A DNA stretch of 64,000 nt from Modestobacter sp. Leaf380 (GCF_001424485.1 NZ_LMQC01000024.1:62001-126000), one strand, 5' to 3'. Shown: positions 36,718-45,462, counted from the first letter of the stretch. The notes: generated by a model from the letters alone, not told the origin. Program-made: numbers and translations.

Positions 36718-37629
36718 GTGCACCTCGACGTGCTGGCCGCCGTGCAGTTCCAGGACAACTGGCTGCAGGTGCTGCAGACGACCTTCATGCGGCACGCCTT
36801 CCTGGGCGGCTCGATGGTGGCGGTCGCCGCCGGCCTGATGGGCTACTTCGTCATCACCCGGCAGAACGCCTTCGCCGCCCACGCGCTGGCCCACATCGGG
36901 TTCCCGGGTGCGACCGGGGCGATCCTGGTCGGCGCGCCGGTCACCCTGGGCCTGGCCGTCTTCTGCGTCGGCGGCGGGCTGCTCATCGGCCTGTTCGGCA
37001 AGCGGGTGGCCGAACGCGAGATCGCCACCGGCACCATCCTCGCCTTCGCCACCGGCCTGGGGGTGCTGTTCGCCTCGCTGGCCACCGCGAACGCCAGCAC
37101 CACCACCAACGTGCTCTTCGGCAACCTGCTGGCCATCGGGCGCGACCAGCTGTGGGTGTTCGGCGGGTTCACCCTGCTGGTCGTCGTCGCGCTGGCCGTC
37201 ATCGCCCGGCCGCTGGTCTTCGCCTCGGTCGACCCGGCCGTCGCCGAGGCCCGCGGGGTGCCGGTCCGCGCCCTGGGCGTCGCCTTCGTGGTGCTGCTGG
37301 CCCTCACGATCACCATGGCCGTCCAGGTCGTCGGCACGCTGCTGCTCTTCGCCCTGGTTGTCACCCCGGCCGCGGCTGCACTGCGGCTCACCGCCCGGCC
37401 CAGCCGGGTGGCCGCGCTGGCCGTGGTGTTCGCGCTGGTGTCGGTGTGGGTGGGCCTGGTGCTCTCCGCCCTGGTGAACCTGCCGCCCAGCTTCTTCGTC
37501 GTCACGATCGCCGTGCTGATCTGGGGCGGGGTGCTGCTGGCCACCCGCGACCGGCACGAGGTGCGCCCGGGCCGGGACGCCGACACCGCCCACGGTGCGC
37601 TCCCGCGGGTCCCCGAGCACACGCACTGA
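36718..37629 (+). CDS. znuB: Zinc ABC transporter permease
   Basis: 303 aa from GTG 36,718 with GAAGGGAA upstream. About eight hydrophobic segments of the ABC-3 (FecCD-like) family. FMRHAFLGGSMVAVAAGLMGYFVITRQNAFAAHALAHIGF includes the AHALAHIGF block conserved in ZnuB. The C-terminal tail is His/Asp-rich and cytoplasmic (ATRDRHEVRPGRDADTAHG...HTH). Last gene of the znuACB operon. Confidence 0.9.
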   Translation: MHLDVLAAVQFQDNWLQVLQTTFMRHAFLGGSMVAVAAGLMGYFVITRQNAFAAHALAHIGFPGATGAILVGAPVTLGLAVFCVGGGLLIGLFGKRVAEREIATGTILAFATGLGVLFASLATANASTTTNVLFGNLLAIGRDQLWVFGGFTLLVVVALAVIARPLVFASVDPAVAEARGVPVRALGVAFVVLLALTITMAVQVVGTLLLFALVVTPAAAALRLTARPSRVAALAVVFALVSVWVGLVLSALVNLPPSFFVVTIAVLIWGGVLLATRDRHEVRPGRDADTAHGALPRVPEHTH

Positions 37630-37676
37630 CGTCTGCCCGCCGACCTCCTCGCGCGTTGTCGGCAGTCTGTCGCCAG

Positions 37677-37698
37677 GTGTGACGGATCGGTGTCACAC
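37677..37698. promoter_or_regulatory. Inverted repeat upstream of a TetR gene
   Basis: GTGTGAC GGATCGGT GTCACAC, 7-bp perfect arms with 8-bp spacer, about 80 bp before the TetR start. A possible autoregulatory operator. Confidence 0.5.
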
Positions 37699-37779
37699 GA
37701 GTCCCAGGGACCCCCTCGAACCCGGGTGGCACAGGGGTCCACGTGACTCTCAGTCGCGAGTCCGACACACCGGCGTGCC

Positions 37780-38487
37780 GTGAACTGCTCCGTCACGTCC
37801 GCGTGCACCATCGACGACGTGACCGCCGCACTCGCCTTCGACGCCAGCGCCGACCTCTCCCTCGGCTCCCTCGCCGCGGAACCGCACGGCGCCCCCGTGC
37901 CGGTGCGCCGCAGCCGGGCCGAACGGCAGGCGATCGTGCTGGACACCGCCGAGCGGCTGTTCGCCGGCCGCAGCTCGCGCAGCGTCGGCATGGACGAGCT
38001 GGTCCGCGAGACCGGCCTGGGCAAGATGACGGTGTACCGGCTCTTCAAGAGCAAGGACGACCTCGTCGGGGCCTACCTCTCGCGCAAGGCCGCCACCCTC
38101 CTGGGCTTCATCGACGCCCAGCTCGGCCACTTCGCCGAGGACCCGCGGGGCGCGCTGATGGCCATCGTCGACGTCGTCGAGCGCGACGTGACCCGCACCG
38201 GCTTCCGCGGCTGCCCCTTCACCAACGTCAGCAGCGAGTACGACGACCCGCAGCACCCGGCCCGCTCCGCCGCCGCGGACTACAAGTACGAGCTGCACAT
38301 GCGCCTGGTGCACCTGGCCGAGGAGCTGGTGCCCGGCGGTGGCGACGACCTGGCCGCCCAGCTGCACCTGATCATCGACGGGATGCAGCTCTCCGGTGGC
38401 CTGCTGGGCCCCGACGGCCCGGCCAGCCACGGCCGCCAGCTCGCCGAGCGGCTCATCGACGCGGCCAGGGCCACGCCCCGCGCCTGA
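37780..38487 (+). CDS. TetR-family regulator
   Basis: 235 aa, GTG start (GTG 37,819 is an alternative). A disordered N-terminal 45 residues precede the HTH: IVLDTAERLFAGRSSRSVGMDELVRETGLGKMTVYRLFKSKDDLVGAYL (recognition part GLGKMTVYRLFKSKDDL). The C-terminal domain carries TGFRGCPFTNVSSEYDDPQHPAR, the GCPF-N motif of a TetR subgroup often linked to small-molecule or oxidative signals. No adjacent divergent target. The inverted repeat upstream suggests self-control. Confidence 0.85.
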   Translation: MNCSVTSACTIDDVTAALAFDASADLSLGSLAAEPHGAPVPVRRSRAERQAIVLDTAERLFAGRSSRSVGMDELVRETGLGKMTVYRLFKSKDDLVGAYLSRKAATLLGFIDAQLGHFAEDPRGALMAIVDVVERDVTRTGFRGCPFTNVSSEYDDPQHPARSAAADYKYELHMRLVHLAEELVPGGGDDLAAQLHLIIDGMQLSGGLLGPDGPASHGRQLAERLIDAARATPRA

Positions 38488-38548
38488 GACCGCAGACACC
38501 GGCCGGCGCCGGGGCTTGAGGCCGGTTCCGACGGGGCACGGTGCCGTC

Positions 38549-38971
38549 GTGACCGACCGATCCCGTCCGGAACTGGACGACACCACCGTCGAGGCGCTCG
38601 GCAAGCTCTCCGAGGCCCTGGAGACCGTGGAGCAGGCCCGCGGCTTCCTCTACGCCTTCCACCAGCTCTCCGGCAAGGCCGACATCCTGCTCGGTGAGTC
38701 CCTGGAGTCCTTCCGCGAGGCCGGCGCCACCGCGCTGGCCGACGACCTCGAACGCGACCTGCTGGGCCGCAACGTCGTCGCCGACCGGTGGACCTTCCAG
38801 CTGGTGGAGGACTACGACGCCGGCTACTGGTCCACCTTCCGCGACTTCGACGCCCGGGCCCGGGACGAGCTGGCCGGCGGTGACCGGCACGTGCTCGAGG
38901 CCCGGATGAAGCAGCGCGAGCGGACGCCGGGGCACCCGCGGCACGAGGCCGGGCCCGCCCTCGAGGACTGA
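38549..38971 (+). CDS. Conserved hypothetical helical protein
   Basis: 140 aa from GTG 38,549. Repeated amphipathic helices: LGKLSEALETVEQARGFLYAFHQLSGKADILLGESLESFREAG, then LGRNVVADRWTFQLVEDYDAGYW. It looks like a soluble helical bundle family that recurs in actinobacteria. No catalytic motif. Function unknown. Confidence 0.7.
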   Translation: MTDRSRPELDDTTVEALGKLSEALETVEQARGFLYAFHQLSGKADILLGESLESFREAGATALADDLERDLLGRNVVADRWTFQLVEDYDAGYWSTFRDFDARARDELAGGDRHVLEARMKQRERTPGHPRHEAGPALED

Positions 38972-38999
38972 GTGGCCGGACCCGGCTCCGGGCCCCAGC

Positions 39000-39278
39000 A
39001 TGGACGCCGTGACCAGCCCCGCGACCGACCCGACCACCCCGCAGACCGCCCCCTCGCGCAGCCGCCGCAGGACCGCCGGGGCGACGCTCAGCGCGGTGCT
39101 GCTGGTCGCGCTCACCGTGGTGCTGGTGCTCTTCGTCGTCTTCAACACCCAGACGGTGCGGGTCAGCCTGGTCTTCGGCGTCGTGGACCTGCCGCTGGTC
39201 GTCGCGCTGGTGGCCGCCGCCGTCCTGGGTGGGCTGATCGCCGCGCTGGTCGTCCTGCGCGCCCGTCGCCACCGCTGA
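39000..39278 (+). CDS. LapA-like (DUF1049) two-TM membrane protein
   Basis: 92 aa; ATG 39,000 or GTG 39,009. A basic patch SRSRRR precedes TM1 (about 30-47), then FNTQTVRVSLVFGVVDLPLVVAL and TM2 ending in RARRHR. The N-T-Q/E-x-V-x-V-x-x-x-F-x-x-x-x-x-P-L pattern between the helices is the LapA signature. Function not settled; in other bacteria it is associated with envelope assembly. Confidence 0.8.
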   Translation: MDAVTSPATDPTTPQTAPSRSRRRTAGATLSAVLLVALTVVLVLFVVFNTQTVRVSLVFGVVDLPLVVALVAAAVLGGLIAALVVLRARRHR

Positions 39279-39315
39279 CCCGCATGACCCCCGCGACGGC
39301 GGGCACGAGGAACGC

Positions 39316-39549
39316 ATGAGCGATCCCCAGGGCAGCGAGAGCACCACCCCGCCGATCAGCGAGGAGACCAGCGCCGCCGGCAGCGGCGGCGACCTGGCCA
39401 CCGGTGGTGACGACGACGACACCGCCGGTGTGCACGACGGCGTGCCGCTCACCCGGGAGGCGGCGCTGCAGCGCGACGACCCCGACGACGACCTGCCCGC
39501 CCGGGGCGCCGACGACGTCACGGCCAGTCAGGAGTCCGGCCCCTCCTGA
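39316..39549 (+). CDS. Small acidic, disordered protein
   Basis: 77 aa, ATG with GAGGAACG upstream. Rich in Asp/Glu/Gly/Ser, including a DDDD run. A short segment, DGVPLTREAALQRDDPDDDLPARG, recurs in hypothetical actinobacterial proteins as far as I recall. Function unknown. Confidence 0.55.
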   Translation: MSDPQGSESTTPPISEETSAAGSGGDLATGGDDDDTAGVHDGVPLTREAALQRDDPDDDLPARGADDVTASQESGPS

Positions 39550-39585
39550 GGTGTGCGCGGGCGACGGAGTGGGCAGCGGACCGGC

Positions 39586-39762
39586 ATGACCGACCCGATC
39601 ACCGACCCGGCCGACTCCCCGCGCAACGACGATAACCTGGTCGACGGCCGTCCGGGCGACGACGCCCCGGACCTGGGCGCGACCGACACCGGCGACCCCA
39701 CGCTGACCACCGACGACGAGGCGCAGGCCGACGACCGGGAGATCCAGCCCGGCAACAGCTGA
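39586..39762 (+). CDS. Small acidic, disordered protein
   Basis: 58 aa, ATG; about one third Asp/Glu and no hydrophobic core. Follows the 77-aa acidic protein by 36 bp. Followed by a hairpin shared with the convergent response-regulator gene. Function unknown. Confidence 0.55.
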   Translation: MTDPITDPADSPRNDDNLVDGRPGDDAPDLGATDTGDPTLTTDDEAQADDREIQPGNS

Positions 39763-39774
39763 GCGGAGTGCGGG

Positions 39775-39793
39775 GGCGCAGGGACCCTGCGCC
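39775..39793. terminator. Bidirectional hairpin between converging genes
   Basis: GGCGCAGG GAC CCTGCGCC, 8-bp stem with a 3-nt loop, in the 43-bp gap before the response-regulator stop. Confidence 0.6.
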
Positions 39794-39805
39794 GTCAGCC
39801 TCCGG

Positions 39806-40414
39806 TCAGATCCAGCCGTGCCGGCGGGCGGCGTCGACGGCGGCGTGCCGGTTGGGGGCACCCAGCTTGGTGGCCGCCGCCGACAGGTGGTTGCGCACGG
39901 TGCCCGGGGACAGGTGCGCCCGGGCGGCGATCTCCTCGACCGGCGCGCCACCGGCGGCCAGTTCCAGCACGTCGGCCTCCCGCGGGGTGAGCGGGGAGTC
40001 CCCGGCGCTGATCGCCTCGGCGGCCAGCTCCGGGTCGACGTAGCGCCCGCCCCCGTGCACGGTCCGGACGACGTCGGCGAGCACGGCGGCGTTCACCGTC
40101 TTGGGCAGGAACCCCCGCACCCCGGCCTCCAGGGCCCGCTTGAGGTGCCCGGGCCGACCGTGCCCGGTGACGATCACGACCCGGCAACCGGGCAGCACGG
40201 TGCGCAGCTCCCCGGCCACGGAGATGCCGTCCCGGTCGGGCATCTGCAGGTCCAGCACGCAGACGTCGGGGGTGTGCGCCCGGGCCATCGCCAGCGCCTC
40301 GGCGCCCGACGCCGCCTGGGCGACCACCTCGACGTCGTCCTCCAGGCCCAGCAGGGCGGCCAGCGCGGAGCGGATCAGGTTCTCGTCGTCGGCCAGCAGC
40401 ACGCGCACGGTCAC
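39806..40414 (-). CDS. NarL/DesR-type response regulator
   Basis: 202 aa. Receiver domain: VLLADDENLIRSALAALL with the acidic pair, phospho-acceptor Asp in VCVLDLQMPDRDGI, VIVTGHGRPGHLKRALEAGVRGFLPKT with the conserved Thr/Lys. C-terminal LuxR HTH: LTPREADVLELAAGGAPVEEIAARAHLSPGTVRNHLSAA. ATGA-type overlap with the histidine kinase. Presumably activates or represses the ABC-2 exporter operon in response to its membrane kinase. Confidence 0.92.
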   Translation of the reverse strand: MTVRVLLADDENLIRSALAALLGLEDDVEVVAQAASGAEALAMARAHTPDVCVLDLQMPDRDGISVAGELRTVLPGCRVVIVTGHGRPGHLKRALEAGVRGFLPKTVNAAVLADVVRTVHGGGRYVDPELAAEAISAGDSPLTPREADVLELAAGGAPVEEIAARAHLSPGTVRNHLSAAATKLGAPNRHAAVDAARRHGWI

Positions 40415-41616
40415 GCCGGCACCCCCGCCCGGACGGTGAACCCGGTGTCCGCCGGGCCGGCCTCCAGACGACCCCCGCCGGCGGCCAGCCGCTCGGCCAG
40501 ACCGGTCAGCCCGTTGCCCCAGCCGGTCGGCGCGCCGGCACCGTCGTCGTGCACGGTCAAGATGGTCCCCCCGGGGTCCTGGGTGAGGGTGATGTCGCAG
40601 CGGCCGGCCGAGGAGTGCCGCAGCACGTTGGTCACGGCCTCCCGGACCACCCAGCCCAGCAGCTCCTGGGTGGCGGCCGGCACGGCAGCGACGTCGTCCT
40701 CACCAGTGACGGTGGTGGTGACGCCGGCCGAGCGCAGCACCGAGCGCGCCCCGGCCAGCTCGGAGGCCAGGTCGGTGGCCCGGTAGCCGCGGACCACCTC
40801 GCGGACCTCCCGCAGCGAGGACTCGGCCAGCGAGCCGACGCCGTCCATCTCCTCGGCGGCGCCGTCCCGGCCGCGGCGGGTCAGCTCGGCGGCCAGCTGG
40901 CTCTTGACCGCGATGGCCGAGAGGTTGCGGCCCATCACGTCGTGCAGGTCGCGGGCGAAGCGCAGGCGCTCCTCGGCCACGGCCAGCTGCAGCTGCACGC
41001 CGCGGGTGCGGTCCATCTCCTGGACCACCTCGAGGATCCAGACGGTGAACCGGAACGCCGAGGCCACCGCGACCAACGCGATGGCGATCGCCACCCCGGA
41101 GGCGACGGCCGGGCCGGGGAGGGCGCCGTCGACCAGCGCGACACCCGTGGCCAGCGCGCCGCAGCCCAGCGACGCCCAGGTCAGGCGGCGCATCGACCAG
41201 GTGACCGACAGCGCCATCAGCACCGCCCCGCCGAGCATGCCGACGGCGCCGGGGGCCGAGGGCGTGGGCTCCGGCCCGCCGGTGACCGCGGCGACGGCGA
41301 CCACCGCGGTCAGCCCGGCGACCGTGCCGACCACGGCGAGCTGGCCGGCCGTCGGCATGCTGGCCGGCGCCGCGGCCCGGGCGTCGAGCCCTGCGCGGGT
41401 CAGCCAGGTGCAGGCCAGGGCGGTGGCCACGGTGCCCACGACCAGCAGCAACGGCAGCACCAGGCCCGACGCCGACCAGCCGGGGGCGACGGCGAAGAGC
41501 AGCAGCGGGGGCAGGCCGAGGTACGCGGCGTAGTAGGACCACCGGGTGTAGAGCTCGATCCGCTGCGGGTCGGTGCGCGTGCGCCACCAGCGCGAGACGG
41601 TCGGCACGGCGCTCAT
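40411..41616 (-). CDS. Sensor histidine kinase (HisKA_3, NarX/DesK type)
   Basis: 401 aa. Four to five N-terminal membrane segments (about 25-190), a short coiled linker, then HisKA_3 with phospho-His in RFARDLHDVMGRNLSAIAVKSQLA and the HATPase_c domain (N box REAVTNVLRHS, G box DDGAGAPTGWGNGLTGLAERL). No extracellular sensor domain is visible, so it may sense membrane state or the exporter, like DesK/LiaS/BceS types. Overlaps the regulator by 4 bp and lies 32 bp after the permease. Confidence 0.92.
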   Translation of the reverse strand: MSAVPTVSRWWRTRTDPQRIELYTRWSYYAAYLGLPPLLLFAVAPGWSASGLVLPLLLVVGTVATALACTWLTRAGLDARAAAPASMPTAGQLAVVGTVAGLTAVVAVAAVTGGPEPTPSAPGAVGMLGGAVLMALSVTWSMRRLTWASLGCGALATGVALVDGALPGPAVASGVAIAIALVAVASAFRFTVWILEVVQEMDRTRGVQLQLAVAEERLRFARDLHDVMGRNLSAIAVKSQLAAELTRRGRDGAAEEMDGVGSLAESSLREVREVVRGYRATDLASELAGARSVLRSAGVTTTVTGEDDVAAVPAATQELLGWVVREAVTNVLRHSSAGRCDITLTQDPGGTILTVHDDGAGAPTGWGNGLTGLAERLAAGGGRLEAGPADTGFTVRAGVPA

Positions 41617-41648
41617 GCTGCCGTACCGACCGTCCCGCAAGGCCGAGG

Positions 41649-42491
41649 TCACCGGCGCGGGGCCCACCGGAAGCCCCGGGCGGCGGCGACGCCGGCCACG
41701 ACGAGCCAGACCGCGAGCACGGCGGCCGGCTGCAGGGCCGCGGCCCACAGGTCCCCGCCGGAGACGGTCTCGCCGTCCCAGGTGGTGCCGGCCAGGCCCA
41801 GCTGGACCAGCTCGATCACCGGGGTGACCGGCAGCAGCCGGGCCACCGTGGCCAGCCAGTCCGGGAAGACGCTGATCGGGTACAGCAGGCCGGACAGCGC
41901 GGTGTTGACCAGCACGATCGGCAGGGTGGTGATCTGCGCGGACTCCGGGGTCCGGGTGAACGACGTGCTCGCCGCGGCCAGCAGCACCATCAGCAGGATG
42001 CCGGCCAGCACGCCGACGACGGGCAGGACGACGTCGGCGGGGGCGGTCCACTCCCCCAGCGCCAGCACGCCGACGGCGACGACGGCCAGCTGGCCCACGG
42101 TGATGAGCAGCGTGGGGGCGGCGGTGGCGGCCAGCACCTCGGTGCCGGTGAGCTCGCCGGTGCGCATCCGCTGGAGCACCAGGTCCTCGCGCCGGGCCAC
42201 GTAGGTGGTGACCAGGTTGTAGTAGGTCAGGTAGATGAGAGTGATGCCGACGGCGGCCTGCAGCAGCAGCGGGCCGAGGGCGACGCCGTCCTCGCCGGCG
42301 CCCAGGACCGGGACGGCGGCGACCAGCAGCAGCGGCAGCACGACGGAGTTGACCAGGGCGGTGCGGTTGCGCAGCAGCAGCCGCGTCTCGGCGGCGGCCA
42401 GCGACCGGACCCGGCTCCACCGGGACGGCCCGCCGGTGGCGGTGGCGGTGGCGGGGGTGGTGGTGGTGGTGGTGGTGGTGGCGGCGGTCAT
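41649..42491 (-). CDS. ABC-2 type exporter permease
   Basis: 280 aa. The N-terminus is a Thr-rich run (TTTTTTTT then ATATA) encoded by tandem ACC codons. Six hydrophobic segments follow, with ETRLLLRNRTALVNSVVLPLLLV as the first coupling helix and TM, and TPVIELVQLGL near the end, typical of ABC-2 permeases. ATGA overlap with the ATPase gene. Probably exports a lipid-like or peptide antibiotic. Substrate not deducible. Confidence 0.88.
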   Translation of the reverse strand: MTAATTTTTTTTPATATATGGPSRWSRVRSLAAAETRLLLRNRTALVNSVVLPLLLVAAVPVLGAGEDGVALGPLLLQAAVGITLIYLTYYNLVTTYVARREDLVLQRMRTGELTGTEVLAATAAPTLLITVGQLAVVAVGVLALGEWTAPADVVLPVVGVLAGILLMVLLAAASTSFTRTPESAQITTLPIVLVNTALSGLLYPISVFPDWLATVARLLPVTPVIELVQLGLAGTTWDGETVSGGDLWAAALQPAAVLAVWLVVAGVAAARGFRWAPRR

Positions 42492-43459
42492 CGGTTCTCC
42501 TCCGGGGTGGTGGCGACGGCGGGGTGGGCGCCGTCGGCGACGGCGAGGAAGGCCTGCTCCAGGGAGCCGGCCCGGGCGAGCAGGGTGCGCAGCACGACCC
42601 CGTGCTGGGCGGCCCAGGCGAGCAGCTCGGCGAGGACCGGCTGCAGGGAGCCGGTCTGCCACTCGACCCGGCGGCCGGTCGAGACGACCTGGACACCGGC
42701 GGGCACCGGCGGCTGGGGGGCGTCGTCGTCCAGGACGAAGCGGACGGTGGCGGGCTGGGTCTCGGCGATCTCGGCCTGGGTGCCCGACAGCACGACCTGG
42801 CCGGACCGCATGACCGCGACCCGGTCGGCGAGCACCTCGGCCTCCTCCAGGTGGTGGGTGGTCAGCAGCACCGCGGCGCCGTCGGCGACCAGGCCCTGCA
42901 CCAGCTCCCACACCTGGCGGCGGGACTCGGGGTCCAGCCCGGTGGTCGGCTCGTCCAGGACGACGACGCTGGGGCGGCCCAGCAGCGCCAGGGCCAGGTC
43001 CAGCCGGCGGCGCTCGCCGCCGGACAGCGACCGGACCCGGACGTCGGCCCGGCCGGTCAGGCTGACCTGGGCGAGGGCCTCCTGGACCGGGCGGGGCGCG
43101 GTGAGCGTGCCGGCCCAGGTGCGCAGGGTCTCGGCGACGGTGAGGTCACCGGGCAGCCCGCTGGTCTGCAGCAGCACGCCGAGCTCGCGGCGGACCCGGG
43201 CCCGGTCACGGACCGGGTCCAGGCCCAGCACCCGGACGGTGCCGCCGCCGGCCGGTGCGAGGCCCTCCAGCACCTCCAGCGCGGAGGTCTTGCCGGCGCC
43301 GTTGACACCGAGCAGGGCCAGCACCTCGCCGGGCTGGACCTCGAAGGAGATGCCGCGGACGGCCTCGAAGTCGCCGTAGCTGCGGCGCAGGTCGGTGACC
43401 TCGATGGCCGGGGTGGTGCGGGTGCTCCGGGGTGCCGGGGGTGCGGTGGCGGGCTGCAT
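42488..43459 (-). CDS. ABC exporter ATP-binding protein
   Basis: 323 aa from ATG 43,459 behind AGGAGG. Walker A LLGVNGAGKTSALE, signature LSGGERRRLDLALALLG, Walker B VVVLDEPTTGLDP, switch His LTTHHLEEAE. DrrA-like C-terminal extension. First gene of the ATPase-permease-kinase-regulator operon, an arrangement known for cell-envelope stress and drug-efflux modules. Confidence 0.92.
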   Translation of the reverse strand: MQPATAPPAPRSTRTTPAIEVTDLRRSYGDFEAVRGISFEVQPGEVLALLGVNGAGKTSALEVLEGLAPAGGGTVRVLGLDPVRDRARVRRELGVLLQTSGLPGDLTVAETLRTWAGTLTAPRPVQEALAQVSLTGRADVRVRSLSGGERRRLDLALALLGRPSVVVLDEPTTGLDPESRRQVWELVQGLVADGAAVLLTTHHLEEAEVLADRVAVMRSGQVVLSGTQAEIAETQPATVRFVLDDDAPQPPVPAGVQVVSTGRRVEWQTGSLQPVLAELLAWAAQHGVVLRTLLARAGSLEQAFLAVADGAHPAVATTPEENR

Positions 43460-43581
43460 CGTCGTCCTCCTGGGTGGGTCCTCGTCCGTCACCACCGACG
43501 GTGCCCGCCCCCGGGCCCCGGGGGAGGTGCCGTCCTCCACGACCTGCGCGGGGGGTCTGCACGGTCCACCCGTGAGGTTCG

Positions 43582-44151
43582 TCAGGGGTGGGGCGTGTCC
43601 ACAGGAGCGAGCAGCAGCGCGAGGGCCCGGTCCAGCGCCCGGAGGACCTCGTCCGCGGCCTCCGGGGCGTAGAGCAGCCGCGTGGTCCAGCCGTCGGCCA
43701 GCGCGACGACGGTGCTGGCGACCGCTGCCGGGTCCGGCTCGTCGGGGCGCGCGTGGCCGACGGCCCCGGTCAGCCAGCCCAGCACCGTCGCGTCCTGGTC
43801 CCGCAGCACGTCGGCCATCCAGGGGACGGTCGCGGCCCGGCCGGCCACTGCGGTCCAGACCAGGCCCTCCTCCCGGCGGACGGCGTCCAGCGGCAGGGTC
43901 TCCTGGACCAGCGCGGCGACGTCGGTGGCCAGGTCCCCGGTCTGCGGGAGCGCGGCCATCCGGGCACCGACCCGCTCGGTCATCCGCTCGACGGCAGCCG
44001 TGAGCAACTCGTCCTTGGTGCCCAGGGTCTTCTGCAGCGCCCCCGCCGACCAGCCGGCCTCGGCCGCGACCGTGCGGATGCTCACCGCCTCCAGTCCACC
44101 GCGGGCCACCAGACGCAGCGCGGCGTCGGCGAACTCGGTGCGCCGGGTCAT
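43582..44151 (-). CDS. TetR-family regulator
   Basis: 189 aa. HTH: FADAALRLVARGGLEAVSIRTVAAEAGWSAGALQKTLGTKDELLTAAV (recognition part GWSAGALQKTLGTKDELL). The start codon directly abuts a perfect palindrome in a 24-bp divergent gap, so its mRNA is probably leaderless and self-repressed. Likely target: the divergent DUF1707 membrane protein gene. Confidence 0.88.
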   Translation of the reverse strand: MTRRTEFADAALRLVARGGLEAVSIRTVAAEAGWSAGALQKTLGTKDELLTAAVERMTERVGARMAALPQTGDLATDVAALVQETLPLDAVRREEGLVWTAVAGRAATVPWMADVLRDQDATVLGWLTGAVGHARPDEPDPAAVASTVVALADGWTTRLLYAPEAADEVLRALDRALALLLAPVDTPHP

Positions 44152-44167
44152 GGATACGACTGTATCC
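44152..44167. promoter_or_regulatory. Palindromic operator in a 24-bp divergent gap
   Basis: GGATAC GACT GTATCC, 6-bp perfect arms, between the TetR ATG (44,151) and the DUF1707 ATG (44,176). It also supplies -10-like TATCCT/TACGACT elements on both strands. Confidence 0.7.
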
Positions 44168-44175
44168 TGTTTCGC

Positions 44176-44556
44176 ATGAGCACCGACCACCGCCCCGGCA
44201 CCCAGCTCCGGGCGACGTCCCTGGACCGCCTCGGCAGCGCCCTGACCACCGGCGAACTCGACCTGGAGGAGTACGAGCGGCGCACCGGCCTCGCCCGGTC
44301 CACCACCTCGACGGCCGAGCTGACCGGGCTCACCGCCGACCTCGCCGAGGACCCCCGCGCCGCCCGCCGCCGAGACCGGCGCGAGTGGGTCGAGGAGTGG
44401 CGGTGGTGGCTGGCCGGCGTCGTGGTGCTGGTCGGCGCATGGGCGGCACAGAGCGCCGTCGACGGCGTACCGCGGGCGTTCTGGCCGGGCGTGCCGCTGG
44501 GGGTCTGGGCCGCCGTCCTGCTCGCGCTCGCCGTCGTCCCGCGCGGTCGGGACTGA
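44176..44556 (+). CDS. DUF1707-type small membrane protein
   Basis: 126 aa. N-terminal DUF1707/SHOCT-like helical hairpin: ATSLDRLGSALTTGELDLEEYERRTGLARSTTSTAEL (leucine and L-EEY/R pattern), then a basic linker and two membrane helices (about 80-122). No Shine-Dalgarno sequence precedes the ATG; the 24-bp gap suggests a leaderless transcript. Function unknown; regulated by the neighbouring TetR by inference. Confidence 0.8.
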   Translation: MSTDHRPGTQLRATSLDRLGSALTTGELDLEEYERRTGLARSTTSTAELTGLTADLAEDPRAARRRDRREWVEEWRWWLAGVVVLVGAWAAQSAVDGVPRAFWPGVPLGVWAAVLLALAVVPRGRD

Positions 44557-44602
44557 CCCGCCCAGCCGCGCGCCGGGACGCCGTCCTGGATAGGTTCGAC
44601 CC

Positions 44603-45430
44603 GTGCCCGACACCGACCGCTGGCTGGCCCTGCAGGGGACCGCGAACACCCGCGACCTGGGCGGGCTGCCGCTGGTCGGCGGCGGGGCGACGGTGCCGGG
44701 CCGGGTGCTGCGCAGCGACGACCTACAGGAGCTGACCGAGCAGGACGTGCACCTGCTGGTCGACGAGCTGGGCGTGACCGACGTCGTGGACCTGCGCACC
44801 AGCGCCGAGGTCCGGATGGAGGGCCGCGGGCCGCTGCGGGGTCTCCCGGGCGTCAGGCACCGGCACTTCACGCTGATCCCCGAGGCCGGGGAGCACACCG
44901 ACGTCTTCGCCGCCGAGGACCCGCAGGCCGACGTCGACCTGCCCTCGGACTGGGTGGAGACGCTGCTGCCGCGGGCGGTCGCGGCCGGCGACGAGGACGA
45001 GACCCCGGCGGTGAAGTCCTACCTGGGCTACCTGTCCGACGGCGCCGAGAACGTGGTGGGTGCGCTGCGCGCGGTGGCCGCGGCACCCGGCGCGGCGGTC
45101 GTGCACTGCGCCGCTGGCAAGGACCGCACCGGCGTGGTGTGCGCCCTGGCCCAGTCGGTCGCCGGGGTGGAGCGGGAGGCCGTGGTCGAGGACTACGCGC
45201 TGACCGCCGAGCGGATCCAGGGCGTGGTGGACAAGCTGTCGGCCCGGTCGACCTACGCCCAGGACATGGCCCGCCGGGACGTGGCCAGCCACACCCCGCG
45301 CGCGGAGACGATGCGCCGGGTGCTGGACCTGCTCGACGAGCGGGACGGCGGCCCGCTGGGCTGGCTGACCGCGCACGGCTTCGGCCCCGAGGAGCAGGCC
45401 GCGCTCCGGGACCGGCTCACCCGGCCCTGA
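44603..45430 (+). CDS. Tyrosine phosphatase (LipA/IphP-like, Y_phosphatase3)
   Basis: 275 aa, GTG start. TANTRDLGGLPLVGGGATVPGRVLRSDDLQELTEQD (NTRDLGG and RSDDL) is the usual start of the family. P-loop C-x5-R with following T: VVHCAAGKDRTGVV. The FATC-like C-terminal helix motif is present. In mycobacteria related enzymes dephosphorylate phosphotyrosine and phosphoinositides. Substrate here unknown. A strong bidirectional terminator follows. Confidence 0.88.
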   Translation: MPDTDRWLALQGTANTRDLGGLPLVGGGATVPGRVLRSDDLQELTEQDVHLLVDELGVTDVVDLRTSAEVRMEGRGPLRGLPGVRHRHFTLIPEAGEHTDVFAAEDPQADVDLPSDWVETLLPRAVAAGDEDETPAVKSYLGYLSDGAENVVGALRAVAAAPGAAVVHCAAGKDRTGVVCALAQSVAGVEREAVVEDYALTAERIQGVVDKLSARSTYAQDMARRDVASHTPRAETMRRVLDLLDERDGGPLGWLTAHGFGPEEQAALRDRLTRP

Positions 45431-45462
45431 GCCCTCGGCCCCACCGGGCCCGGACGGCGAAC

